From assembly GCA_964016985.1 (NCBI GenBank), contig OZ024826.1:66942023-67006022 (forward strand): DNA of 64,000 nt, in the 5' to 3' direction. Below are positions 33,612-45,768 of the stretch, in pieces (the stretch's first letter is position 1; every line of letters starts with the position of its first letter). This stretch comes from Anodontia alba (Eukaryota > Mollusca > Bivalvia > Lucinida > Lucinidae). Both the position numbers and the translations under genes were made by a program. The notes below the pieces were generated by a model. It was not told the origin of the DNA and made no database searches. It worked only from the letters and a program-made list of their open reading frames with translations.

Positions 33612-34495
33612 TGACCTACAGTACTTGCCAATCACAACAAAAGCTTACCTTCTGCTGTCAAAAATCACAAGTAAGTGTTCCAGGTCAGTACTTCCAACGA
33701 TGTTTCATCCATCATGCTAAACAATTCTGCCTGTACAAGTTGTCACGCGTCAAACCCCATAGTTGTGCGTTCAGTAAATAAAGTCATGCAAGTCATGTGT
33801 ACGAATCCTAATACTGTACGAACATCACTGGCGATGCAGCCATTTTCAACGCATCCACGATTTCCAAATTCTGTTCATGCAACCGTCTGATCATAAAGTA
33901 AATAAGAAAAACAAAATTACATTTCTGTAGGTATCAAACCATAAGCTGGTAAGTAAACGGTATGAAAAATAATACAGGTGTCGAAGCCAGACAAATACCT
34001 CCATAATTCATCTGGATATTCTTAATTCAAACGCAGCACGGAGAAAAGAAAAAAATACTTTATAGATGACAGCAAAATAGGGAAGTCAATATTGGGAGAG
34101 AAAACTTCTGACAATTCTCACGCTTTTTCTCCCACTCAGTATCCGCTTCCGTTGCGCGTGCGTTCTGAAACATCTCATGGTCTTAAACATCTCACATTAC
34201 ACCGGCAAACTCAAAGATCCCATTGAAATCATATTATATACAAAAAAAAAAATCGATAAGACTTGGTTACAAATCTAAGGGAGAGAACTCTAGAATCAAA
34301 ATTCTTATAAAAAGATATATTTAAACTAATGTGCCCCAATCGTCAGCTCGAAACCGAAATAGCAACTGCAATCTAAATTTATGAAATGAACTGCATGTAC
34401 GTGCGTCCGTACGATTAAGCGCATACGCAAACGTAAACGTACGTGTGCCCATACCTGCATTCGTTCTTAGTGTTTGTGCAGACATTAGTGTGACT
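33612..34495. other. No supported feature
   Basis: ORFs of about 70 codons without recognisable motifs; no repeats noted. Confidence 0.4.
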
Positions 34496-34590
34496 GCGCA
34501 CATGTACATGCCTCTATATACATGCGTACGCATGTGTGTGTATATGTGCTTGTGTGCATATGTGTGCGCATGTGTATATGCGCTTTCTTA
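34496..34590. repeat. Alternating purine-pyrimidine tract (GT/GCAT)
   Basis: About 90 bp of TGTGTATATGTGC-type alternation, potentially Z-DNA forming. Confidence 0.7.
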
Positions 34591-34639
34591 ATTGAAAAAA
34601 AATAATAATAATAAAATTCTCACACAAATTATCAAAAAT

Positions 34640-34890
34640 TAGTGTGATCCCGATTCTAGTCCTTACAGTCTGTACCGCAATTCTAAATTTTATTACGCAA
34701 GCTCGACTCTGCACTGTTCTTATTTTCACCAAAACAACCAGTGCATACAGTGGAGAGACTCTGATCAGTACTGTCAGTGCAGTCTGCTCAGAGAATCAGG
34801 TAAGTTATGCAGAATCTAATCAAACTGCATACAACAGTGACATCCTCAGTGATAGGTTGAAGGTTTTCATTTATAGACTTGAACAAATTA
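34640..34890. repeat. Fragment related to the Ty3 LTR at 1-1819
   Basis: CTGCACTGTT, GTGCAGTCTGCTCAG, CAGGTAAGTTATGCAGAATC lie in the same order as CTGCACTGTTTATG, GGTGCAGCCTGCTCAG, AAGGTAACACATGCAGAATC at 1190-1400. Probably a diverged solo LTR piece. Confidence 0.45.
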
Positions 34891-35329
34891 ACATATATTT
34901 TCGGTCCACATATGGGTCCTCTACCTCATCAGTGAAACATCGCAGTGAAACACATACAAGAGGGCCATGATGACCCTGTAACGCTCCCCTGAGCATCATA
35001 GCACTTTGAGAACCTGATCTAGAACTGATCAAGGCAAACATTCTGATCAAAATTCAAAATGATTATATTAACAAGTAAGACAATGTAGCATGTCTAATGG
35101 ACTGTGAAATAAAGATCAAGGTCAAATATGGATGACTGTACTCAAGAGGTCATGCTAAGATGTATGCATCTACTAAGTACCACTGGCTGTAGGAGCAATA
35201 GTTACCGAGAAACTGACCTAAACACAAACACTTCACAAGTACCAAATATCACTCTGTAGGACCAATAATTACTGAGAAACTGACCTAAACGGAAACACTT
35301 AAGAAAGTCACTGGATAGAAAAATATACA

Positions 35330-36530
35330 TCACCTTGAAATCATCAAGACAAACATTTTGAGCAAGATTCATGATGATCACTTCAAAAATGTGACCTCTA
35401 GAGCATCAACAAGGTTTTCCTTTGATTTGGCCAGGTGACCTAGTTTCTGATATCAAGTGACCCAGTTTTAAACTAGACCTAAAAATCATCCAGACGAACA
35501 TTTTGAGCAGTATTTATGATGATTATTTAAAAAATGTGACCTCTGGAGTGTTAACAGCTTTCTGCTGATTTGGCCTGGTGACCTAGTTTTTGACCCCATG
35601 TGACCCAGTTTCGAACTTGACCTAGAAATCATCAAGACAAACATTTTGAGCAAGATTCATGATGATTGCTTCAAAAATGTGACCACTAGAGTGTTAACAA
35701 GATTTTCTGCTGATTTAGCCTGGTGACCTAGTTTTTGACCCCAAGTGACCCAGTTTCAAACTTGACATAGAACTCATCAAGACAAACATTTTGAGCAAGA
35801 TTCATGATGATTGCTTTAAAATATGACCGCTAGAGTGTTAACAAGATTTTCTGCTGATTTGGCCCGGTGGCCTAGTTTTTGACCCCAAATGGCCCAGTTT
35901 CGAGCTTGACCTAGAAATCATCAAGACAAACATATTGAGCAAGATTCATGATGATTGCTTGAAAAATGTGACCACTAGAGTGTTAACAAGGTTTTCCGCT
36001 GATTTGGCCAGGTGACCTAGTTTTTGACCCCAGGTGACCCAATTTCGAACTTGACCTACAACTCATCAAGACAAACATTTTGAGCAAGATTCATGATGAT
36101 TGCTTAAAAATGTGACCGCTAGAGTGTTAACAAGATTTTCTGCTGATTTGGCCCGGTGACATAGTTTTTTATCCCAAGTGACCCAGCTTCAAACTTGACC
36201 TAGAACTCATCAAGACAAAACATTTTAAGCAAGATTCATGATGACTCTTCAAAAATGTGACCGCTAGAGTGTTAACAACGTTTTAGCTGATTCGGCCAGG
36301 TGACCTAGTTTTTTACCCCATTTTCGAATTTGACCTAGAAATCATCAAGACAAACATTTTGAGCAAGATTCAAGATGATTGCTTGAAAAATGTGACCGCT
36401 AGAGTATTACAAGTTTTTCCGCTGATTTGGCCAGGTGACCTAGTTTTTTACCCCAGGTGACACAGTTTCGAACTTGACCTAGAAATCATCAAGACAAACA
36501 TTTTGAGCAAGATTCATGGTGATTGCTAAT
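35330..36530. repeat. Tandem array, ~145-bp unit, ~8 copies
   Basis: Units run CATCAAGACAAACATTTTGA, GCAAGATTCATGATGATTGC, AATGTGACCGCTAGAGTGTT, GGTGACCTAGTTTTTGACCC. Period about 140-149 bp from near 35341. Confidence 0.9.
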
Positions 36531-36960
36531 AGATTTTCAAGATGGCGGCCTTGGCGGCCATCTTGGATTTCCGATCGGCACGATTTTAGCTATTTTTGAT
36601 CTACAAGTCACCCCAATGCTTCCTAGCAAGTTTGGAGTCAATTGGTCTTTCGCTTCAGGAGAAGAAGCGAAAAATAGATTTTCAAGATGGCGGCCTTGGC
36701 GGCCATCTTGGATTTCCGATCGGCACGATTTTAGCTATTTTTGATCTACAAGTCACCCCAATGCTTCCTAGCAAGTTTGGAGTCAATTGGCCTTTCGGTT
36801 CAGGAGAAGAAGCGAAAAATAGATGTTCAAGATGGCGGCCATGGCGGCCAGCTTGGATTTCCGATCGGCACGATTTTGGCTATTTTTAACCTACAAGTCA
36901 CCCCGATGCTTCCTACCAAGTATCGGGTCAACTGGCCCAGGGGTATAGGAGGAGTAGGCT
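36531..36960. repeat. Three 144-bp tandem units with AAGATGGCGGCC palindrome
   Basis: Starts near 36533, 36677 and 36821. Each opens CAAGATGGCGGCC(T/A)TGGCGGCCA and continues TTTCCGATCGGCACGATTTT. The period is divisible by three, so repetitive ORFs span it; these are not genes. Confidence 0.9.
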
Positions 36961-37123
36961 TTTAAAGCAATTGTTGACGTCGCACGACGCACGACGGACG
37001 ACAGGCGACGGACATTGACTGACCACAATAGCTCACCATGAGCATTTCGTGCTCAGGTGAGCGAATAACACAACATTATGATGAAACAAAGCAAATGGCT
37101 CAAAGGCGATCTGAAGCCAAAAC

Positions 37124-37166
37124 ACACACACACACGCACACACACCCACAAACACACACACACACA

Positions 37167-37200
<34 letters not shown>
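37124..37200. repeat. (CA)n microsatellite 1
   Basis: Interrupted CA repeat bordering the left copy of the 0.95 kb duplication. Confidence 0.95.
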
Positions 37201-38087
37201 GGGCCGCGATGGACAGGACCATAGTCACTGATACTTCTGAAAGAAACTGAGGAGGGAGCAGTCATTTAGTCACCGTCATGTAATTAAAGCACGACCCGCA
37301 GGAAAGTTGACCGACCGACTAAGGTCAACTTTCGGAATGTGCCCAACTTGTCAACTTGTCCATCCGTGGTCAATTAACTGACAAGGAATTGCCAAATGAC
37401 ACATTTTTCATTGGCCGAGGCAAAAAAAAATGACAGCAAGAATGGCCGTATCTCTTGAATTAATAGAAATATTTTGCTTATATTACACACGCAGATTGAT
37501 ACTATTTTGATAATATTACACTCGCAGATTGACACTAACATGATCTAGCCACAGGTTTTGCTGGTCTTGCCAAAAGCCACTTTTCATATAGGCAACGCCG
37601 AAGCTTAAATGTGATACAATTGAAATCGCCGTAGGTCTTCAACAAAATGGGATAAAATACACATTCATATTGACGATCTAGCTAAAGGAATTGCCGACTG
37701 CCCTTTTTCATAGACCGAGGCAATACCGGGACCAAAAATATAAAAAAAAAATGTATGGAAATCGCCATAGGTCTTCAACGATAATAGATATTTTAATAAA
37801 ATGTTTTATACGTTAAAACTGACAAGGGGCGGGTCATGCAATTTCTAAAATAATAAGCTTGTTATATAAACATGGTCGAGTTAGATTTCATATATGTAAC
37901 TGGTTTATATTTGAGTGGATTTTACCGATGTGTAAACGCCGGCGAATCAGTCACAAACTTAATAAAGGGAAGCATTCACATGCATCATACACATGGATTA
38001 AATCCACAAAAATTAAACGTTTTCATATATTAAAGTGCTGGTTTCCTTTCTAGGACTACACAATCACGATGTACCTTAACCAATATT

Positions 38088-38091
<4 letters not shown>
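37201..38091. repeat. Tandem duplication, left copy (intron plus exon start)
   Basis: Matches 38147-39074 closely: GCCGCGATGGACA, GAGGAGGGAGCAGTCATTTA, TTGTCAACTTGTCCATCCGT, through to the splice acceptor and the first 37 bp of the receptor exon. The left copy lacks a short GCCCTTCACGTCAGC-type segment present in the right copy. Confidence 0.9.
38055..38091 (+). pseudogene. Truncated duplicate of the receptor exon's 5' end
   Basis: The acceptor TGGTTTCCTTTCTAG is followed by 37 bp identical to the start of the exon at 39038 (codons DYTITMYLNQYW), then by a CA repeat. There is no donor site and no open continuation. Use of this acceptor would be unproductive. Confidence 0.85.

Positions 38092-38146
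<55 letters not shown>
38092..38146. repeat. (CA)n microsatellite 2 at the duplication junction
   Basis: Uninterrupted CA repeat separating the two copies. It replaces the exon remainder after base 38091. Confidence 0.95.
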
Positions 38147-38149
<3 letters not shown>

Positions 38150-39037
38150 CCGCGATGGACACGACCATAGTCACTGATATTTCTGAAACAAATTGAGGAG
38201 GGAGCAGTCATTTAGTCACCGTCATGCAATTAAAGCACGACTCGCAGGAAAGTTGACCGACCGACTATAGTCAGCCTTCGGAATGTGCCCAACTTGTCAA
38301 CTTGTCCATCCGTGGTCAATTAACTGACAAGGAATTGCCAAATGGCAATTTTTTCATTGGCCGAGGCAATGCCGAGGCAAAAAAATGACAGCAAGAATGG
38401 CCGTATCTCTTGAATTAATAGAAATATTTTGCTTATATTACACACGCAGATTGATACTATTTTGATAATATTACACACGCAGATTGACACTAACATGGTC
38501 TAGCCACAGGTTTTACTGGTCTTGCCAAAAGCCACTTTTCATATAGGCAACGCCGAAGCTTAAATGTGATACTACTGAAATCGCCGTAGGTCTTTAACAA
38601 AATGGGATAAAATACACATTCATATTGACGATCTAGCCAAAGGAATTGCCGACTGCCCTTTTTCATAGACCGAGGCAATACCGGGACCAAAAATATATAA
38701 AAAAAATATATGGAAATCGCCATAGGTCTTCAACGATATTGGATATTTTAATAAAATGTTTTATACGTTAAAACTGACAAGGGCGGGTCATGCAACTTAG
38801 CGATAGCTGATTTCTAAAATAACTCAAGCTTGTTATATAAACATGGTCGAGTTAGATTTCATATATGTAACTGGTTTATATTTGAGTGGATTTTACCGAT
38901 GTGTAAACGCCGGCGAATCAGTCACAGACTTAATAAAGCCCTTCACGTCAGCGAAGCATTCACATGCATCATACACATGGATTAAATCCACAAAAATTAA
39001 ACGTTTTCATATATTAAAGTGTTGGTTTCTTTTCTAG
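38147..39037 (+). other. Intron segment upstream of the receptor exon (right copy of the duplication)
   Basis: The intact right copy, ending in a pyrimidine-rich acceptor GGTTTCTTTTCTAG at 39024-39037. ORFs in it are not coding. Confidence 0.8.
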
Positions 39038-39261
39038 GACTACACAATCACGATGTACCTTAACCAATATTGGACGGATGAAAGATTAGCGTTTTCTGAC
39101 AATCATAACGAAAGCATGACCTTATCAGGAGATTTCGCTGAAAAAATCTGGGTTCCAGACACATTTTTCACCAACGATAAGAACTCATTCTTGCACGATG
39201 TTACCGAGAAAAATAAGATGATTCGGTTGTTTGGGAGTGGAGCAATAATATATGGAATGAG
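39038..39261 (+). CDS. Exon of a GABA-A-type (beta-like) Cys-loop receptor subunit
   Basis: A 224-bp internal exon with a TTTCTAG acceptor and an AG|GTAGGT donor. It encodes 74 full codons and ends two bases into a codon: DYTITMYLNQYW, RLAFSDNHNESM, GDFAEKIWVPDTFFTNDKN, SFLHDVTEKNKMIRLFGSGA, IIYGM. This is the extracellular ligand-binding region of a pentameric ligand-gated chloride channel. DYTxTMY corresponds to loop D and WVPDTFF to loop A. The exon length and boundaries resemble the 221-bp exon at this place in vertebrate GABA-A beta genes. The KNKMIRL stretch points to a beta-like subunit; an RDL-like subunit is the alternative. Other exons were not found in the window. The intron upstream carries a partial duplicate of this exon. 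Confidence 0.92.
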
Positions 39262-40021
39262 GTAGGTTACCGTAAATCTGTAGGCTGTTGTGGATGTGTT
39301 ATAATATAATTGTGCATAAACTGCATATTTGGATTGCCGGTGTAACGAAATAAAGTGACTCCCAAAGAATAACGACACCCGGTGACCCCTTTTCTATAAA
39401 ATCCAGACTCCCGTTAAAACATAATGACCACTCTATGATACGACCCTTTACATACAATTATGACCATGGGGTATTCTTAAACACACCTGCAAATCTTGAA
39501 GGGGTAGCCGGTGGTTATGCACTCAAAATCCTTACGCGAACTTATGAGGCATAAGTTATGACTTATGAGGCATCCAAATGTCAACAAACGGATAAGTTTT
39601 CCTGATTCATTGATTTTAGTCAACTTCAGTGACATATTTTGAAAAATCGGACACTGCTTTTTCCAACAACTTTATTTTTTGCGTCGGAAAAATTAGGTGT
39701 AGGTTAGAAAAAAAAATATGCCAATTTCTATTTTACTTTCATCCGGAAAAGGGTTGTCCGATATTCCTGTTTTGACTTTGTTTCCAGTGCAAAATGAATG
39801 TATTTTCAGCTACCTGGGCTATGAAATGCTTATTTGACATAGCAACCCACGTCCACGTTGAAATACGTAAGATGCTAAATTTCCCAAGCGTTTGTTCCGG
39901 GGACTGAAATATTTGTGCCGAATATGACTTACGAGGGTGATTACCCCTTACGGGGGCATTAACCCTTACGGAAACAAGAATGCCAACTGTCATAAAAATA
40001 TAACACATTCCCTAAATTCTC
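39262..40021. other. Intron downstream of the receptor exon
   Basis: From the donor onward. At 39338 an inverted-repeat end begins (CCGGTGTAACGAAATAAAGT). No other coding signal. The next receptor exon was not seen in the window. Confidence 0.5.
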
Positions 40022-42010
40022 TTGATGACTTTGGACAATTCGCAAATTCACCAAATTCTCTACTTGACATTTGGACATTTCGAAAATTCATCAAATTCTC
40101 TACTTGACATTTGGATATTTTTACAACCTAGTACCGACAGAAAGACACTTGGAAAACCAATGAATTTTTATAGCTTAGTCGGAAAAAAAGCCGCTTGGAA
40201 CTCTAGTGAGGAAAAAATTATCTCCCTATATAGCGACGCGACCACATTGTTTTACATGGTTTGTATATAACTTTTTTTCAAAACAAAAAAAAAAATGCTA
40301 TTTTTTGACTAAAATTGATGGAGTTTCTATCTTTGTTAGTATTCCACAATGTCCTATAGACTACTGTATTCCACACTATTTTAAAAAAAAAAAATCTCGT
40401 TTTCAGAAAGTTTTCTCTCCCTACATAGCGACGCGACCACATTTCTTTTTACATGGTTTATATGTAACTTTTTTTTTTTTCATTGATAAATTTCAATGGA
40501 CTTTCTATCTTCGCTAGTGATCCACACTGTCCATTGTGAAATTTAAGGAATTTGGCGATTCACAAATTCCCTAAATTCTCAAAATGACATTTGGACAATT
40601 CATCAAATTCTCTACTTGACATTTGGACATTTCACAAATTCATCAATTTCTCCACTTGATATTTGGATATTTTTACAGCCTAGTACAGACAGAAAGACAC
40701 TTGGAAAACCAATGAATTTTTATAGCCTAGTCGGAAAAAAGACACTTGGAATACTAGCGGGAAAAAAAAGCTCTCCTTATATAGCGACGTGACCACATTT
40801 AATTTACATGGTTTATTTGTAACTTTTTCCAATACAAAAAAATTTGCTATTTTTTGACTGAAATCCATGAAGTTTCTAGCTTCGTTAGTAAATATGTAAC
40901 TTTTTTTTTTCCTAAGAAAAAAAAATACATTTTCTGATAAATTTCAATGGAGTTTCTATCTTCTATAGTGGTCCACACTGTCCATTGTGAAATTTAAGGA
41001 ATTCGGCGATTCACAAATTCCCTAAATTCTCTAGATGACATTTCGACAATTCACAAATTCACCAAAGTCTCTACGACATTTGGACATTTCACTAATTCAT
41101 CAAATAATCTACTTGACATTTGGATATTTTTACAGCCTAGTACGGATAGAAAGACATTTGGAAAACCAATGAATTTTTATAGCCTAGTCGGAAAAAAGAC
41201 ACTTGGAATACTAGCGGGAAAAAAAATCTCTCCCTATATAGCCATGTGACCACATTTAATTTACATGGTTTATATGTAACTTTTTTCAAAACAAAAAAAT
41301 TGCTATTTTTTGACTAAAATCAATGAAGTTTCTAGCGTCATTAGTATTCCACACTGTCCTATGGACTACTGTATTCCACACTATTTAAAAAAAAAAATTC
41401 TCGGCTAAGCTATATGAGTTTTCAGAAAGTTTTCTCTCCCTATATTGCGACACGACCACATTTTTTACATGGTTTATATGCAACTTTTTTTCCTAAGAGA
41501 AAAAGATTGCCTTTACTGATAAATTTCAATGGAGTTTCTATCTCCGTTAGTATTCCACACTGTCCATTGTGAAGTTTAAAGAATTTGGCGATTCACAAAT
41601 TCCATAAATTCTTTTGATGACATTTGGGCAATTCACAAATTCATCTAATTCTCTACTTGACATTTGGACATTTCACAAATACATCAAATTCTCTCCTTGA
41701 CATTTGGATATTGTTACAGCCTAGTCGGACAGAAAGACATTTGGAAAATCCCTGAAATTTTGTAGCCTAGTCGGAAAAAAAGACACTTGGAATACTAGTG
41801 GGAAAAAATCTCTCCCTATATAAAGTTCAATGGATGTTCTATCTTTGTTAGTACTCGTATTCCAAACTGTCTTATGGACTATTGTATGCCACACCGTTTT
41901 ATCGACCTTGGCTTGGATAGTAACAATGTAGAATACTAACGAAGATAGAAATTCATTGCAATGTATCAGTAAAGGCAAATTTTCGGGCTGTTGAAAATAA
42001 TTCTTGGCCA
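40022..42010. repeat. Higher-order tandem array, 0.45-0.58 kb unit, ~4 copies
   Basis: Units begin near 40022, 40585, 41035 and 41615 with ATGACATTTGGACAATTCAC. They contain TGGAAAACCAATGAATTTTT, TATAGCGACGCGACCACATT and AATTTCAATGGAGTTTCTAT. The end (41930-41990) holds an inverted piece (AATACTAACGAAGATAGAAA). Shorter sub-repeats (ACTTGACATTTGGA) occur within units. Confidence 0.85.
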
Positions 42011-42212
42011 TCTGGGAACCTGGTTGCCCTGCTGTAAGAAGAGTAAATGTTAAATACCACTATTTTGACTAGGAAAGCAAAATGTTTGCTCCCTATATAG
42101 CGGACGGGACCAATTAATTCACGCCAACAGGATTTGCAAAAAAAACGTGCGATTTTTTGCCTGTTTTTTTTTTTCTCGATTTTCTTTCCATCGTTATTAT
42201 TCCACACTGTTT

Positions 42213-42214
<2 letters not shown>

Positions 42215-42250
<36 letters not shown>

Positions 42251-42387
42251 GCTGTCTCTATAGAGGCGGCGGTACGAATTAATTCATGTCAACAGGATTT
42301 GGTTAAAAATGTGATTTTTGGCTGTTCTTTATGATTTTTTTCTGGGATTTTTTCTATCGTTAGTATTCCACACTGTTCTATTTTTTT

Positions 42388-42421
<34 letters not shown>
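42215..42421. repeat. Two long poly-T tracts
   Basis: Poly-T of about 35 bases at 42215-42249 and about 30 bases at 42391-42421. Between them lie related ATTCCACACTGTT segments. Confidence 0.9.
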
Positions 42422-42424
<3 letters not shown>

Positions 42425-42784
42425 TTTGGTAAAAAAATGTGATTGTCCTAGCCGCCATATAGGGACGAAAGCGCATTAAAAAATACTACTTTTATGAGGA
42501 AAACAAATAGCATGTGGCTAAACAAAGACCTAATCTAGAGAAATACGGAAACAATACAACAAATATTGATCAGGGTACTCCGGTTAGACTGTTCTATTCT
42601 ATTCTAATAGTAGGGTGCCGGGTTTGACCCATATCTCGTAAGACCGGAATTTAGTAACAAGGGCTAGAAACCAGCATAGAAATTGCTGATGAACCACTTA
42701 ATTCGCTTTATTCCAGAAGACCATAATGCCTTGCGCGCAACGTGACATCCGGTTGAAACAAAAGTAGAAAAAACAATACCATTA

Positions 42785-43433
42785 GGATGCACTCCACAGT
42801 TTTGACTTGCATTTCTATCTGTTCACAGCCCTCACATAAATAAAATGCAATCACAGCAAATATAACAGTACCTGTCCATTAGGTACTGTATCAATAAATT
42901 GCAAACATACCAAATAATAATTTAAGCATCATAAAAATAACTGCAATGTACCAAAACCTGCTGTTGCACTAATGTAAACAATACCCCACCCCCCTCCGAC
43001 TGCGGCCAAATTTATGCAAAAAGTGCAGTTTTCGAATGATTATCATCAACTCCAGGACAATGCACTGGTCTGAAACAGTTGGAAATTTGACAGAGCGCCT
43101 ACATAATATTACTTTTATCCAGAAATCAATACCTGTAAGCCACCTCGTTTTCAAGATAAAATCCACAGAAAAGCATGCTACAATTTTTGACAAGGTAAAA
43201 CCGGGTACCAGACAGAGTTCAACAGTTTCGTATTTTACCTACACTGTTTTATAAAAAGGTCATGTGACCTCAAGAAAAGTCTTTTTATCAGTGTTAACAA
43301 TAACTAACAAGCATAAAACTTCAGTTTTGGTCAAAATGTGCAGCAAAAAGTATTTTCAGACTGGTTTCTAGCCCTACCCCTAGTTATTGACATTTTTGCC
43401 AGGTTCACAAGTGCGAAACTGTGGAATGCACCC
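42785..43433. mobile_element. 0.65 kb TIR element, copy A
   Basis: Begins GGATGCACTCCACAGTTT and ends AAACTGTGGAATGCACCC, an inverted pair of about 18 bp with few mismatches. It is almost identical to copy B at 45769-46428. It has a conserved 72-codon ORF (43036-43254) but no recognisable protein, so a MITE is favoured. An LTR-like reading (TGCA...TGCA) was considered. Confidence 0.7.
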
Positions 43434-44779
43434 TTTAAGGAAAATTCAAACTTGTCTACTTGCAACAAAATGGTAATATTCTTGCAGCAAAAGTTACATG
43501 ATCAACAAAAAGACCACTTTTTTTCTTCCATGATATATTACTGAGAAAGAATTTGACTATAATGCATGCTAGTCTCTGTGCGGCCAAATCGCGAAATCAA
43601 GTGATTTGGCCGGTATATGTCAAAATTTGTCAGAATATCTTTATAAGAACCATAGATTTCTGTCCATTGTTACATAAATAATAGGAAAAAATAGACAAGT
43701 TATTCTGTATGCAGTTCAGTGGGCAGTGACTTCTGGTCTTGCTTGTTCAGCAACTGAAATCAAACACATTTCACATACAGAAATATGTGTTTTATATACA
43801 AAGTTACAGTCTTAGGAGCTGCTAAGCCAGCAAAAACACTCTAGTATTAGTTATTTTTTATGAAAAAGGTTTATGTTACACTTCCATCCTGCCAGCACAT
43901 CCATTTACAGTGATACATGACAGGTATTACAAACACAAACTTTATAATTTGTTCTTCATAGTGAAAGGGAGATAATTCACCTGACTATGAGCACACTAGA
44001 ATTAATAGTTGCAGTTATCTTTGTAAACCAAACTTGATATGGAAATAGTATTAAGCAAGATAAAACAGATATGAGCTTGGACTGGTGACAAGAGAACAGT
44101 CCTACAACATTTAGGTGCCCTGATCAGCTGGACTGTGATGATCCGAAACAGACTGAGCCAAGCCCAGTTCAGCAGACGAGCCCGCGCAGTCTTCATCTGA
44201 GCATTCGGTGTTTTCTTGAAGAAATCAGCACCGTGTTTAATAATGCTCTTGCAAACAATGAACAGTTCATGCCCTGATCAGACTGTGCAGGTACTCTTCA
44301 CAGGCTGATCTTGGTGTTCACTGTTGACAGATGCCACTGAGACTATTTTCCTCATGAAAAGGCTCTTTTCTGTACTCTGTATTGTATATATAGATGTGCT
44401 GTATACTATGTGCCTGACCAGCAAAAAAGAGCAAATTCCCTGATCAAACCTTTGATCAGGGTATCTGCTGTTTATATGTATATAGGTATCTACTGTTTGT
44501 ATGTATGTCAAAAAAGGCCCTTTTCTCATGGCATAATTCTGATTGCATTTCACCAACTTTAGCTGCAAGTAAGGTGTGCTTGTAGCAATCAGGCCAGAAA
44601 TGCATATGTTTTGGAACAGCACACATGATGTCTGCTTGCTTCTGAGATTATATACTAAAGAATAATTCTTGTTTTCTGGATTTATTTATAAATGTGGATA
44701 TATATAATTGGATATAAAAGTGCTCCAGATGAGAAGATCCACATGTTGGTCTGACTAACATGTGTTCAAAATGTCTTCG

Positions 44780-45134
44780 AGAAAGTGCAGTCTGAAGTCA
44801 CACATTTAAAAGAAACTGTCAAAAGTCCTACCCACCGAAATATAAAAATCTGGGTACTCTGGAAGATGTCAGTGAAAATACTTGTAACACAGCTACACAA
44901 ACAATCCGTCCAAGTGTTGAGAAATATCTAACTGCTTGTCAAGTGCTGGCAACAAATATGACTGCTAATCCACTACAACTGCCAAGGAAACTACACCCTG
45001 CAAAAATGAACAAAAATAAAATTGAATCATCTTGTATACTGACCAGTTTTGAAGAAAATCTGGTACAGTCAATCTTGGTACCATCCATACTCTGGTGGCT
45101 GCATTTATACACGTCTCTGAACAATAAACCCTAA
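44780..45134 (+). pseudogene. Weak coding remnant between the two TIR elements
   Basis: Two frames joined by one shift give a plausible protein: VQSEVTHLKETVKSPTHR, then SENTCNTATQTIRPSVEKYL and CQVLATNMTANPLQLPRKL, ending at TAA. It could be a transposase or host remnant inside the composite element. No family recognised. The rest of 43434-45768 shows nothing coding. Confidence 0.2.
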
Positions 45135-45768
45135 TATTAAATACATGCTTTGTTAAACAAGTTATGGCATTTATGAGTGTTTGCTGAAAATGATTTTGTA
45201 CATAAACAGATAACCAATGTGCCTTCACTTTGACTCGCCATCCCCTGAATTGGAATTGAATAAGTCCATATTTGTCTTTATCTTTAGTGGCAAGCCAAAG
45301 ATGACATGAAGCGGTGTAATTTCAGTGTCGGCGAAGTTGGTATTTACAGTACGAAACTTCATTTTCAGTTAGAACAGAAGCAAACACTAACCCTGCCATG
45401 TCAGCGTGGAGATGTACTGGATGTACTGAATATTCTGACTATATAAATGACAAAATACATGTACAAATAAACAAATTTTGACAAAAATACCTTTCTATCA
45501 ATGTAAATGCATCTATTTTAACAAAATGTGCTCTTTGAATAGGTTTGAGGGTACTTAAAATAGGTATAAACCTCTTTGGAAGATGTGTAGAAAAACAGAG
45601 TTATCTCCCTTGGAATACTGCAAGAAAATTTTAGAATCTTTATTATTTTCATAATCTGCTGTTCAAAGCAAGGAAAATAGTGTAATGTTGACAGGAAAGT
45701 GCTAAATTTGAAATTTAAATACTATATTTTAACTTTAAACAAACTTGAAAATTCAGATCTGTGTTAAT

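Larger units (their letters stand above)
34960..37062. mobile_element. Repeat-bearing non-autonomous element carrying two tandem arrays
   Basis: It opens ACAAGAGGGCCATGATGACC and CGCTCCCCTGAGCA. It closes with a GACGCACGACGGACGACAGG-type stretch and CATTTCGTGCTCAGGTGAGC, whose complement GCTCACCTGAGCA mirrors the opening. Between these are arrays at about 35330-36530 and 36531-36960. The paired ends suggest one unit that carries internal tandem repeats. The left boundary is approximate. Confidence 0.5.

Noticed and set aside
36523..36965. Repetitive proteins of 73-97 residues over 36.5-37.0 kb
   Set aside because: They are translations of a 144-bp tandem repeat whose period is a multiple of three.
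39053..39378. A minus-strand 91-codon ORF over the receptor exon
   Set aside because: It is the complement of a clear plus-strand exon with consensus splice sites.
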